Program-made: the position numbers and the translations under genes | Assembly: GCA_016839555.1 (NCBI GenBank) | Contig: JAEOUA010000012.1 | Location: forward strand, 186,001-250,000 | DNA from: Promethearchaeota archaeon | Lineage (GTDB): Archaea; Asgardarchaeota; Lokiarchaeia; Sigyniarchaeales; SOKP01 | Length of the DNA stretch: 64,000 bases | Direction of reading: 5' to 3' | Notes under the pieces: model-generated | Database searches by the model: none | Told to the model about the DNA's origin: nothing | Seen by the model: the letters and a program-made list of their open reading frames with translations, nothing else | Shown here: positions 36,981 to 45,455 of the stretch, piece by piece | How positions within the stretch are numbered: position 1 is the stretch's first letter | How the letters are laid out: every line of letters starts with the position of its first letter

Positions 36981-39900
36981 TTATTGAGCACCTCCTTCTT
37001 TAAATGATTTATTGGATAATTTTTTTCCACCTTTTTTTTCTAATCCTAAAGAATCATCTATGGATAATCCTAACTCCTTCCACTCATCTCCGTATTGTTC
37101 TGCGATGAATTGTTCTTTAATCGGGTAGAGATATTCTTCTGAGATGGCTTCTTTCGCCTTAATCTGCTTTTTAATGTTCCTTGCTTTCTTTACAAATTCA
37201 GGTATCTTTGCTAACTGAACGTATCGATAAATCGCAACAGCAGCTATAACAGTGGCAGTGATAGCAACACCCAATATGAAATAAAAGAGTGGCACGCCCT
37301 CAAAAATTTCTTGCATGTTTACAACAATATTAAAGTCTTGATTTATTGATACGTAATTATCTTTTGTAATGCTTAATTTACAAGATAACGTTTTATCTGC
37401 AAAGAAGGCATCCATATCACTTGTTGGGATACTTACTTGATAAAGTCCATCTCCAATTTCTATAAAGGGGTATAAAGCTCCATCCAGAGTTAATATAACA
37501 CTAGCATCATTTAATGGCAAATTACTGAAACCATCAGACAGTTGAATCGAAAATTGAATATTTTCTCCATAATCTACATCAACTTGGAATTTTAAGGGAA
37601 TAATTGAAATTGGTCGTTCTAGAATTGTTAGAGAGAAATATACAGTCTGTTCTTCATAATTTTCTTTTCTAATATGAGCGGCAATTTCATATTTTCCCAC
37701 TGGTTTATTGGCAGTATCAAAATTTAATACATATAATGAGTCTACAGTTTCAGTTATATTATTGACAGCAAGTCCGTAATTGCCTTCGCTAGTTAATCTA
37801 TTTCCATCTGCGTCTAATTTCCACCAGTTATAATATAATATTTCACAATCGCTAACTCTTGTAGCAACTCGAGTATCCTTATATTCAAGAGTGAAGTTCT
37901 TAGCTTGCCAGACATAAACTTGAAGGGTAAAAGAAGCATCTATAGAATCGTTCACGGAGGTTGGTCTGGATAATATTTGAAGATCCAAGCCTCGAGTACC
38001 ATCTAAATAATATTTTTTTGCTACTGTAAATGTTACTGTATATGTTCTCACTTCCAATGCTGTTGTATTTATTCTCTGAGTATAGTATTCTTGGTTCGAA
38101 TTATATGAAACTGATCCGCTAAGCGGTCCTACTAAATAAGTGACGGATGATACATCATTTTTTAAATCCTTAAATACAGACCTTGAATAATCGGCTTCAA
38201 ATCTAACTGTATAATTTACTGGTTGAGAAGTTTCTATAGAAACACTATAGATTGTATTTTTACTGAAAGCCAATAATTGATCCATTAAGAAATATCCTCC
38301 TCCCACACTATCCGCAACGCTGAATTCCTGACCTGCTATTGTAATTTTCATATTTACCTCTGAAGCTTGAAAATACTGGGTTCCATTATTAATATTATCG
38401 AAATATAATATGGGTGTTTGCATATCCTGCCAACCAAGGTCATCTGCAATAATTTGAAAACTTTGTGAATAGCTAATATCTAGTATTGTATCTGTTTGTG
38501 TAATATTTTCTAAGTTATAATATTCATAGAAATATTGAATATATTTAACACTCATATTTACGTCAAATATTACATTTGGATTATCTGCTTCAACCGAAAA
38601 GCTAAATTGATTACTATATGGAAATAAAGTTATATTATCAATAGATAATAGACCCTTTCCAACACCATTATTAGCTACTGAGTAAGTAAATCTATTTGTA
38701 GCAGTAAAATTCTGATTTGCTCTGATTACTAAGTTCACATCTTCAGGATTTATATCGCTCCAATCTGTTTTGTCTTTGCAGTTATAAATATTAAAGGTTA
38801 TATTTTTAATGGCCCATCCTTCTCCGCTATATGGTATAGAAATAGAATCTGTTATATTAAATTGCGTGTATTGAACATCTATTTGATCCCTTACTAGTTT
38901 AGCTTGGGCTGTAACATCTACCGCATTATTAAAAGTTCCATATAGTTTAAAATTAAAAATATTATTTGTTGTAGGACTCTTTTTATTTAGATATTCCTTT
39001 GGAATTATTATATCATGACAATAACCTAAATTATCTCCTATTGGAACATTTAAGCTACTATTAATTTGAGTAAATGTGTGATTGTTTCCCCAGGGATCTT
39101 CAATTATTATATTCGCAAAAAGACTATCAGCCGTCCAATTTATATTATCAATATTAAGTTCTAATTCCGTTAAATTCCAAACATTTGATGCATCAGGGAT
39201 AGAGAATTGAAACTCATTATTATTATTAAAAATATTATCCTCTATCGTTAAAAATTCTTCATATTGGCCGTATGGTTTAATTGACATATTCACATCTTCA
39301 TTCCAATACGTTGTTTGCATGGAATTATCATTCTCAGATTGATTTACCAATAAATCATTTTTTTGAACCGTCAAATAAAAATACTTCGGTGATGGTGATT
39401 GAAATTGAGTTTTTGAAGCAGTTATTGTTATAGTATATGTCCCAATATCCATATCTCGAAGACGTGTATCAATAATGCCATAATAATAACCAATACCCAT
39501 CTCTTCCTCAGGATACAGATTTCCTGAGAAAACCCTTCCCACTCCTATAACCGTGTATTTAATTGAATCTGTAGTATTAGGTCCAACATAGGGATGATTT
39601 ATATCATTATCGTATTTTGTTATATTGAATAAGACTCTGATTTTGAATTGTGCACCTTGTTTAATAGAGGGATATATCGTAGGATTTAAGTCTATTAACT
39701 CCGTTTGGAAGAAAGTTGGATCTACATTGAGAGAAATGTTAAAATTTTCTTGAGTAGCAAAATTAAATGTATAAGACCAATATGTAGCCGAAATAGGAGT
39801 ATTAACTCCAAACTGCTTTATACCTCCAAAATATGCTCGTAAAGTATAGTTTCCATTAGCTCCTACATCGTAAGTAGAGAGTTCCGAGCTAATAAACCAT

Positions 39901-41636
39901 CGCAATGTTGCTTGACCTGAAGTGTTTGTAACTAAATCAACGATTGGATTGCCCGTCCCATTCTCTTTAAATTCCAGTTTAACATTACTAACTGTAGCCT
40001 CTATATCATTAAGTTCATGGACCATAAAAACAATTGTTGTCATATTTACTATTACATTATCATAGCGATCGGTTGGATCTGTGAAATTCCCCGTAGCTAA
40101 GACTATTTTACTAGATGGATATTCATAATCGGAATCTTCATAATAGACTGTATAATTATAATTATAATTCGTGGTATCATTAATCCAAATGAAGGTTGCA
40201 TTACCAATAGAATTTATCGAACAGTTTTGAATAAATGGAGATGTTGAATTCCCTACTTCTACCCATGCAGTATCGACCGGTACTCCATCAACATCTTTAA
40301 CGTTCAAAATATGTGTACTCGCATCGCAAATTAAATTAATTTCTGTATATGTTTCGTCAATTGGTATTGTTTCAATTATTATTGGATCTGAAGTTGTATT
40401 TATAATTCTGGTTAGCCCACTGTCAGATGTAATCGATACATTAAAAGTTAAATTTAATGGCATAAATCCTAAATCTTCAAATAGAATACTACCCGTATCA
40501 TTTGTTAGCCCGCTTATTAGATAACTTTCCCCAGCGGTATAATTATAGATTGAGACGTTTGCATTAGGTATTGGATACCCATATAAATCAAATGCATTCA
40601 CCTTTATAGAGGCCAGTCCCGGTTCTGCCTCACCAATAGATACGGTCGGTTCAGTCTCCGAATATTTCCTGCACCAAAGATGCGAACCAGGAATAGGATA
40701 AGTCTTTGAACCCCCTGGTGGGGTCCATCCAAGCTGTGAAACAGCTTGTCCGCCCCATTCATACCACTCATATTTAATAGGAATTATTGATGAAAAAATA
40801 TATGGAGTAGAATAATGCTCGTGTGGGGATTGATCATACCATTTATCCATAATTACTGTATTATTAATCCATAATTTGCTGCCATCGTCAGTATAGATCC
40901 AGAATATATGTCCTCCATCACCATCATTAGCAATCCAGCCCTCCCACCTTATACTTACATAATCTGAGAGATTTTCCCAAGGATTACCATTTAATATGAT
41001 ATAGTTTCCGCCCCAATTAAAGTTCGGTGCTGTAGAATAGACATCGGTCCCATGAAATGTGTGAAAATAGTCTCTATTAATGTCTCTATAGTAAAAATAC
41101 CTCAACCCTGAATCCATAGTATTATCAATGCTACTTGCCATTTCTGCATCAAGATTTCCAAAATACATATAAATAGTTTCTATTTCGCTTTGAGATATTT
41201 TTGGAATTTTTACCCATATTGTACTTTTTTCACCCGAAACTTCCATATCTTCTATCCAAAAATCAAGCTCTACACCTGAGGAGTTTGCAAAGCGAATATC
41301 TTTTCCAGATTCATCAAGGTATCCCTTTTCATACCATTCTGTAAGGTTGATATCAATTTGAACTTGATAATCAGTTAAATCTACTCCTGATGATATATTT
41401 ATTGGAATTCTGTATCGCCAACTATAATTCCACCATACATCTCCTCCATTTCCTTGGCTTACAGAAATCGGATTATTGTCAGAAAAATTCTGATTGCCCG
41501 TTAATAACTTATTGGATTCTGAGGTATCTCTAAAATCTAATGAAATCATTACCAAAAAGGGAATAAACATTATAACGAAAAGAATCAATGTGGCTATGAT
41601 TTTTTTTTTTCTAATATTTTTAAATAAAGAATTCAT
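36981..41636 (-). CDS. Giant membrane-anchored surface protein with DUF2341, PA14-like and multiple beta-sandwich domains
   Basis: At 1551 residues this is the largest gene here. A hydrophobic segment near residues 12-34 acts as signal or anchor. A DUF2341-type domain follows (WWNYSWRYRIPINISSGVDL), then a PA14-like module (about residues 175-330, with IFWIYTDDGSKLWINN). Carboxypeptidase-like and Ig-like beta-sandwiches fill the middle, with many Asn-x-Ser/Thr sites. Near residue 1450-1473 a transmembrane helix (FILGVAITATVIAAVAIYRY) precedes a charged cytosolic tail of about 78 residues. The protein is probably a cell-surface adhesin or sugar-binding protein. The longin-like protein is co-transcribed downstream. 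Confidence 0.82.
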   Translation of the reverse strand: MNSLFKNIRKKKIIATLILFVIMFIPFLVMISLDFRDTSESNKLLTGNQNFSDNNPISVSQGNGGDVWWNYSWRYRIPINISSGVDLTDYQVQIDINLTEWYEKGYLDESGKDIRFANSSGVELDFWIEDMEVSGEKSTIWVKIPKISQSEIETIYMYFGNLDAEMASSIDNTMDSGLRYFYYRDINRDYFHTFHGTDVYSTAPNFNWGGNYIILNGNPWENLSDYVSIRWEGWIANDGDGGHIFWIYTDDGSKLWINNTVIMDKWYDQSPHEHYSTPYIFSSIIPIKYEWYEWGGQAVSQLGWTPPGGSKTYPIPGSHLWCRKYSETEPTVSIGEAEPGLASIKVNAFDLYGYPIPNANVSIYNYTAGESYLISGLTNDTGSILFEDLGFMPLNLTFNVSITSDSGLTRIINTTSDPIIIETIPIDETYTEINLICDASTHILNVKDVDGVPVDTAWVEVGNSTSPFIQNCSINSIGNATFIWINDTTNYNYNYTVYYEDSDYEYPSSKIVLATGNFTDPTDRYDNVIVNMTTIVFMVHELNDIEATVSNVKLEFKENGTGNPIVDLVTNTSGQATLRWFISSELSTYDVGANGNYTLRAYFGGIKQFGVNTPISATYWSYTFNFATQENFNISLNVDPTFFQTELIDLNPTIYPSIKQGAQFKIRVLFNITKYDNDINHPYVGPNTTDSIKYTVIGVGRVFSGNLYPEEEMGIGYYYGIIDTRLRDMDIGTYTITITASKTQFQSPSPKYFYLTVQKNDLLVNQSENDNSMQTTYWNEDVNMSIKPYGQYEEFLTIEDNIFNNNNEFQFSIPDASNVWNLTELELNIDNINWTADSLFANIIIEDPWGNNHTFTQINSSLNVPIGDNLGYCHDIIIPKEYLNKKSPTTNNIFNFKLYGTFNNAVDVTAQAKLVRDQIDVQYTQFNITDSISIPYSGEGWAIKNITFNIYNCKDKTDWSDINPEDVNLVIRANQNFTATNRFTYSVANNGVGKGLLSIDNITLFPYSNQFSFSVEADNPNVIFDVNMSVKYIQYFYEYYNLENITQTDTILDISYSQSFQIIADDLGWQDMQTPILYFDNINNGTQYFQASEVNMKITIAGQEFSVADSVGGGYFLMDQLLAFSKNTIYSVSIETSQPVNYTVRFEADYSRSVFKDLKNDVSSVTYLVGPLSGSVSYNSNQEYYTQRINTTALEVRTYTVTFTVAKKYYLDGTRGLDLQILSRPTSVNDSIDASFTLQVYVWQAKNFTLEYKDTRVATRVSDCEILYYNWWKLDADGNRLTSEGNYGLAVNNITETVDSLYVLNFDTANKPVGKYEIAAHIRKENYEEQTVYFSLTILERPISIIPLKFQVDVDYGENIQFSIQLSDGFSNLPLNDASVILTLDGALYPFIEIGDGLYQVSIPTSDMDAFFADKTLSCKLSITKDNYVSINQDFNIVVNMQEIFEGVPLFYFILGVAITATVIAAVAIYRYVQLAKIPEFVKKARNIKKQIKAKEAISEEYLYPIKEQFIAEQYGDEWKELGLSIDDSLGLEKKGGKKLSNKSFKEGGAQ

Positions 41637-41703
41637 TGTAATTGCCTTTTTCTTTTTTAATTTTTCTAATTATTAATTTTTTCAATTTTTGATAAATAAA
41701 TTT

Positions 41704-41727
41704 AAAAAAAAAAAACAAAAAAAAAAA
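41704..41727 (-). terminator. Interrupted poly-A/poly-T tract after the BUD23-like gene
   Basis: Twelve A, one C and eleven A on the plus strand give a long T tract on the minus strand, about 100 nt downstream of the BUD23-like stop. It also sits about 70 nt upstream of the surface-protein start. It fits a T-run terminator, or a nucleosome-excluding promoter flank. Confidence 0.45.
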
Positions 41728-41826
41728 TTTTACTAAATTTTTGTATAATAAATAAAATATTGAATATAAAAACTTTAACTAATTTGACAAAATAAGCGAT
41801 AATCTATCTCCAAAGTCGAAATTTAT

Positions 41827-42462
41827 TTATTTCATTTTTTCTAATATTAAAAAAATTTTTCGTTTTTTAGGATTATTCGGATTATCTATTACATAACCAC
41901 CATTAAAATCTATTTGTGAATTAATTAGAGCTTTCATTTTATCCATCAATTTGAAATTTTTTGGATAAAAGTGAAAGACAATTTTGCAGTTAAATTTTAA
42001 AATACTATAAAACGATGAAATTAACTCAATAAAATCATTTTCCATCGTTTTATCTGAAATATCTCTATAAATCCATTGTAGAGCAGAGATAGAAATGATT
42101 CCATTAAACATTTCAGGTTTAAATGGAGATCTACACATATCTGCAACAACAGGATTGATATCCTTCATTTCATAATAGTATAAAAATTGAGATATAATAT
42201 CTAAAGCAACTACTTTATAACCCAATTCTTTTATAAAAAATGAAGCAAATCCAGGGCCACATCCGGCATCTAATAATAAAGAAGATTTTTGGTTAATATC
42301 CAATAATTGTAAAGCTCTTATAGTAATTTTAGTTTGAATTCTCTGCATATTTTTGGAGAGTGAATAGTCTTCAATTCTTTCGGCTGTAAAATAATCACTC
42401 ATATTTTTGTAGAGATCTTCTGGTCTTTCCTTTTTTACATCAAATAAGAATTCATCGTTCAT
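41827..42462 (-). CDS. BUD23/WBSCR22-like SAM-dependent methyltransferase
   Basis: The 211-residue class I methyltransferase has motif I SLLLDAGCGPG at 61-71. It shows strong resemblance to eukaryotic Bud23: RPEDLY near the N-terminus, NMQRIQTKITIRALQLL, SISALQW (124-130), FHFYPKN (164-169) and FNGGYVIDNPN (186-196). Bud23 makes N7-methylguanosine in the small-subunit rRNA. By analogy this enzyme would modify 16S rRNA during ribosome assembly. It is divergent from S25e, the next gene upstream. The lysine-rich C-terminal tail of the eukaryotic protein is absent. Confidence 0.85.
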   Translation of the reverse strand: MNDEFLFDVKKERPEDLYKNMSDYFTAERIEDYSLSKNMQRIQTKITIRALQLLDINQKSSLLLDAGCGPGFASFFIKELGYKVVALDIISQFLYYYEMKDINPVVADMCRSPFKPEMFNGIISISALQWIYRDISDKTMENDFIELISSFYSILKFNCKIVFHFYPKNFKLMDKMKALINSQIDFNGGYVIDNPNNPKKRKIFLILEKMK

Positions 42463-42567
42463 CCTATTACTATTAAAAATTTAGAATTTTATTGGAATTG
42501 TTTTTAAAATAGATCAAAAATTTTATTATTTTTAATTATTTACTATTAATAAGAGTATAGCATAGAA

Positions 42568-42580
42568 TTTATATATTTAA
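42568..42580 (+). promoter_or_regulatory. TATA box of the S25e gene
   Basis: TTTATATATTTAA at 42568-42580 lies about 23-27 nt before the GTG start at 42595. This is normal archaeal TATA-to-start-site distance, so the transcript is probably leaderless or nearly so. Confidence 0.5.
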
Positions 42581-42594
42581 AGGTATGTATCACT

Positions 42595-42894
42595 GTGTCC
42601 GAAAAAGAAGATAAGGTTTTATTCCGCAAGGATACTCTCAATTTAAGGAGAAAATATGGAAGATCTCAGCGAATAGATGTTATAGAGCGAGATGCTTTTA
42701 TCCCTAAGGGGTTAGAAGAAGAAATTAAAAAGGATATTCTAAATCGAAAAGCCATATTAGCAACGGATATAGCAATTAAATACGATGTGCGAGTCTCTAC
42801 GGTTAAAAAATTATTGGAAAAATATGAGAAAGAAGGAATCATTCAATTACATGATCCATCCTTAAAAATAAATATATATGTCCCTATTTCTTAG
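42595..42894 (+). CDS. Small-subunit ribosomal protein eS25
   Basis: The frame starts with GTG at 42595 and encodes 99 residues. The C-terminal two thirds match the winged-helix S25e family: a helix, then ILATDIAIKYDVRVSTVKKLLEKYEKEGIIQLHDPSLKINIYVP. The basic N-terminal arm (LRRKYGRSQR) is typical. S25e occurs in eukaryotes and some archaea, including Asgard lineages. It lies back to back with the BUD23-like rRNA methyltransferase and just before a tRNA gene, so the neighbourhood is translational. Confidence 0.8.
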   Translation: MSEKEDKVLFRKDTLNLRRKYGRSQRIDVIERDAFIPKGLEEEIKKDILNRKAILATDIAIKYDVRVSTVKKLLEKYEKEGIIQLHDPSLKINIYVPIS

Positions 42895-43009
42895 AACAGC
42901 AATTATTTTTTAATGCAATTCTATAACTTTTAAAAATCTTAAAATGCTTTAAATTAACGGAAACTTATTTTATAACTCATCCAATTTTTTATTATAAAAA
43001 TATTTTAAA

Positions 43010-43091
43010 GCAGATGTAGCCTAGTGGTAAGACGCTGGCCTCGAGAGCCAGTGCGTGAAAGCGCTCGAGGGTTCGAATCCCTCCATCTGCG
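43010..43091 (+). tRNA. tRNA-Ser (CGA anticodon)
   Basis: The acceptor stem GCAGATG (43010-43016) pairs with CATCTGC (43084-43090), with discriminator G. The anticodon stem CTGGC/GCCAG encloses CTCGAGA, giving anticodon CGA. A GCG/CGC variable arm makes it class II, as expected for serine. The T arm is GAGGG-TTCGAAT-CCCTC. The D stem has one C-A mismatch. No intron and no encoded CCA. Confidence 0.93.
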
Positions 43092-43148
43092 TTTAAAAAT
43101 TCTTTCAAAAAAAAATTCTTTTATAAATTATTATCTGAAAAAATTTAT

Positions 43149-44084
43149 TTATTGAACTATTTGTGAGATGATAGTTTCCATTTTTGGCTTAGCTGCTTCA
43201 ATTTCATCTAATAACCTAACCGTTTCTTCCAAATTTTCCTCATTTTCTTCAATAATAAAAAGCAAATAAAAATGAAGCATCCCAAAGGTTAAAACCTCAA
43301 TTACGCCCGAAAATCTACTCCCCTCTCTAAATTTATCTGAAAATTCATATAACGAAAGGTTTTCTGATAAGATTCTCTTCTGCAGATGTAAATATCTATC
43401 ATAGATTTTCATTTTTTCATCCAATCGAAGATTAGGTCTCGTATATTCTCCCACCGTAAATCCATTTGAATCATATAAACTAATCAAGACTACATTATAT
43501 TTTTTACTGATTTCATTAAATAATTGAGTTATCATTTCCATTTTATCAAAAAGTAAAGCTAGTCCACTGGAAAAAGCATCCATCACGGATTTTAGATCAT
43601 AAATGCTCGTTTCGAAGAAAAAAAGATCATAATCGGGAGAAAATTTCATCAATGTCTGCCTAAGTGTAAGTGCTTTTTGATTAAGATAATCATTGTTAAT
43701 GAGATCTGGGTCGAATTTATGGAATAATATCGCAACCGGCGGATATTCTCTAATTTCTTTAAAAAAAAGTAGTACTTCTTCTAAATAATCTATTGATTCA
43801 AGGTATCTATCTGGATCTTGAATATCTACTACATAAAAAATTAAGTCTGTACCACCTATATATTTTCCAAGATTATCTAAATACTCTCTTCTATATTCCA
43901 ATTGACCACCAAAATCCATTCTTATGAATTTTATTCCCAAAAATCCAAAAGTATCTCTGCTAACTCTTCGTGTTGGTAAAATTTCTTTTAGTTCTTCTTC
44001 AAATCCGAATTTCTTAGTTATCGCAGTAATAATACTTGTCTTTCCTGCATTATCTAGACCTAAAAAAGCAATTTTTCTCGGCAT
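43149..44084 (-). CDS. Rag/Arf-like small GTPase with C-terminal roadblock/longin-like domain
   Basis: The 311-residue protein has an N-terminal GTPase domain with P-loop GLDNAGKTS (9-17), Walker B/G3 MDFGGQ (56-61) and G4 FHKFD (121-125). G3 has Gly-Gly-Gln as in Arf and Rag families, and HKFD resembles the HKxD of Rag GTPases. From about residue 195 an alpha/beta domain of about 110 residues (VVLISLYDSNGFTVGEY...) resembles the roadblock/longin domain of Rag proteins. Asgard genomes are known for expanded small GTPases of this sort. It probably acts in nutrient or membrane signalling, by analogy only. It is a single gene. Confidence 0.85.
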   Translation of the reverse strand: MPRKIAFLGLDNAGKTSIITAITKKFGFEEELKEILPTRRVSRDTFGFLGIKFIRMDFGGQLEYRREYLDNLGKYIGGTDLIFYVVDIQDPDRYLESIDYLEEVLLFFKEIREYPPVAILFHKFDPDLINNDYLNQKALTLRQTLMKFSPDYDLFFFETSIYDLKSVMDAFSSGLALLFDKMEMITQLFNEISKKYNVVLISLYDSNGFTVGEYTRPNLRLDEKMKIYDRYLHLQKRILSENLSLYEFSDKFREGSRFSGVIEVLTFGMLHFYLLFIIEENEENLEETVRLLDEIEAAKPKMETIISQIVQ

Positions 44085-44223
44085 TTTTTAATTGGAAATT
44101 ATTAATTAAAATTTATATCTTAAAAAGCAACTCTAACTTTTATATTTATATATACAAATTATTGAGAGATATTTTTTCAGTAAAAAACCATCATTTATAT
44201 TATTAGTTTTTGAGATTTTTAAA

Positions 44224-45453
44224 TTATTTTATAATAATTATTTCTTGATTCTTAAGTGCAGTTGAAATTAAATCTTTAATTTTTAATTGTAAGGAATTAT
44301 ACAATTTTATTACTGTTTCCCATTCAAATTCTTGTTTTTTCGGTTTATACTTGCAATAATCTGAATCATAGAGATTATCTGATATTTTTTTCAGCAATTT
44401 CTTAATTTCATCTAATTCCAACCCAATTAAAGGAGTAAAAAGGGGTAAATTTACATAATTATAACTGGCTGCAATTGTATTTAGATCAATTTCCTCGGGA
44501 CAAAAATTATTATTATTAAAATTTAAACCGTCTGTTATGGCTTTAGACTTTTCAATTCCAGTGATATTTTGGGTATTAAGTAGTTTAGAAATAATTTCAA
44601 ATCGCATTAAGCGACAAATCGCACATAAATATTTTTCTTCTTTTGATAAATCTCTTATTGTATCAAGTATTTCAATAAGATTAATTTTTATTATTGTAAA
44701 TTTTGAAAAAGGAGTATAAGAAAAAACTTTTTTCCAATTTGCAATTCTTTTTTCCCATTCTCTATATTCATCTGTAATTTTAAACAAAACAGGATAAATT
44801 GTACATCCTCTTCTCATCATAAAAAAGGCTGCGAGGATATCATCTAATCTCCCAATTTCCATTACTATTAGTTTTTTATTGCTCTCTATTGGAAGTCCTT
44901 TCCATTTATTTTCAATTATTTCTGTAAAAATATAAGAAAATTGGTTTCTCACTTCTATAAAAATTTTTTTATCTGGATTCCCTAAATCAACCGTTAGATC
45001 TAAATCACTAAATTGATCTAAGATTATTTGCCCAACCTTTACTGCCACATCTTGGGAACTAAACTCATGTTTCCCCGAACGTTTCACTCGTAATGCAAAG
45101 CTGTCACCTTTTTGCAGAATTTTTTCAGCAACTTCTAAAGTTCTTTCCGAAATATTTTTTATTTTATTTGAAGTTCTTAATGCGGGACTTATTGAATAAA
45201 TTCCAAATACTTTCTTTAAAACATCAATTGCATTGGCGATGTCTTTGTTTTCGAAAAAGAAAAATATCCTTGCTGTATCTTTACTTATTTGATATTTGTG
45301 ATATGAAATATTTACTTTCCCTAACATACTTTTTATATTGTCTATTAGGGTATGTATCATTCGAAGCTTAATTTTAGTGGATTTTAACCAAATTTCATCA
45401 GTATAGCGAATAAGAATTAAATTATATATTGTTAAAATTTTATTATGTCCCAT
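44224..45453 (-). CDS. ThiI-like THUMP/PP-loop protein with degenerate PP-loop
   Basis: The 409-residue product follows the ThiI layout: an N-terminal ferredoxin-like region, a THUMP domain (about residues 75-180, with IFIEVRNQFSYIF) and a PP-loop domain. The ATP-pyrophosphatase motif SGGxDS is degenerate: at 199-205 it reads EIGRLDD, although the following ILAAFFMMRRG is family-like. A CAIC pair lies at Cys277/Cys280. ThiI makes 4-thiouridine in tRNA by activating U8 with ATP. The lost motif suggests an altered or missing adenylation activity. It is followed by the phosphoesterase gene on the same strand (2-nt gap from that stop). Confidence 0.8.
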   Translation of the reverse strand: MGHNKILTIYNLILIRYTDEIWLKSTKIKLRMIHTLIDNIKSMLGKVNISYHKYQISKDTARIFFFFENKDIANAIDVLKKVFGIYSISPALRTSNKIKNISERTLEVAEKILQKGDSFALRVKRSGKHEFSSQDVAVKVGQIILDQFSDLDLTVDLGNPDKKIFIEVRNQFSYIFTEIIENKWKGLPIESNKKLIVMEIGRLDDILAAFFMMRRGCTIYPVLFKITDEYREWEKRIANWKKVFSYTPFSKFTIIKINLIEILDTIRDLSKEEKYLCAICRLMRFEIISKLLNTQNITGIEKSKAITDGLNFNNNNFCPEEIDLNTIAASYNYVNLPLFTPLIGLELDEIKKLLKKISDNLYDSDYCKYKPKKQEFEWETVIKLYNSLQLKIKDLISTALKNQEIIIIK

Positions 45454-45455
45454 TA

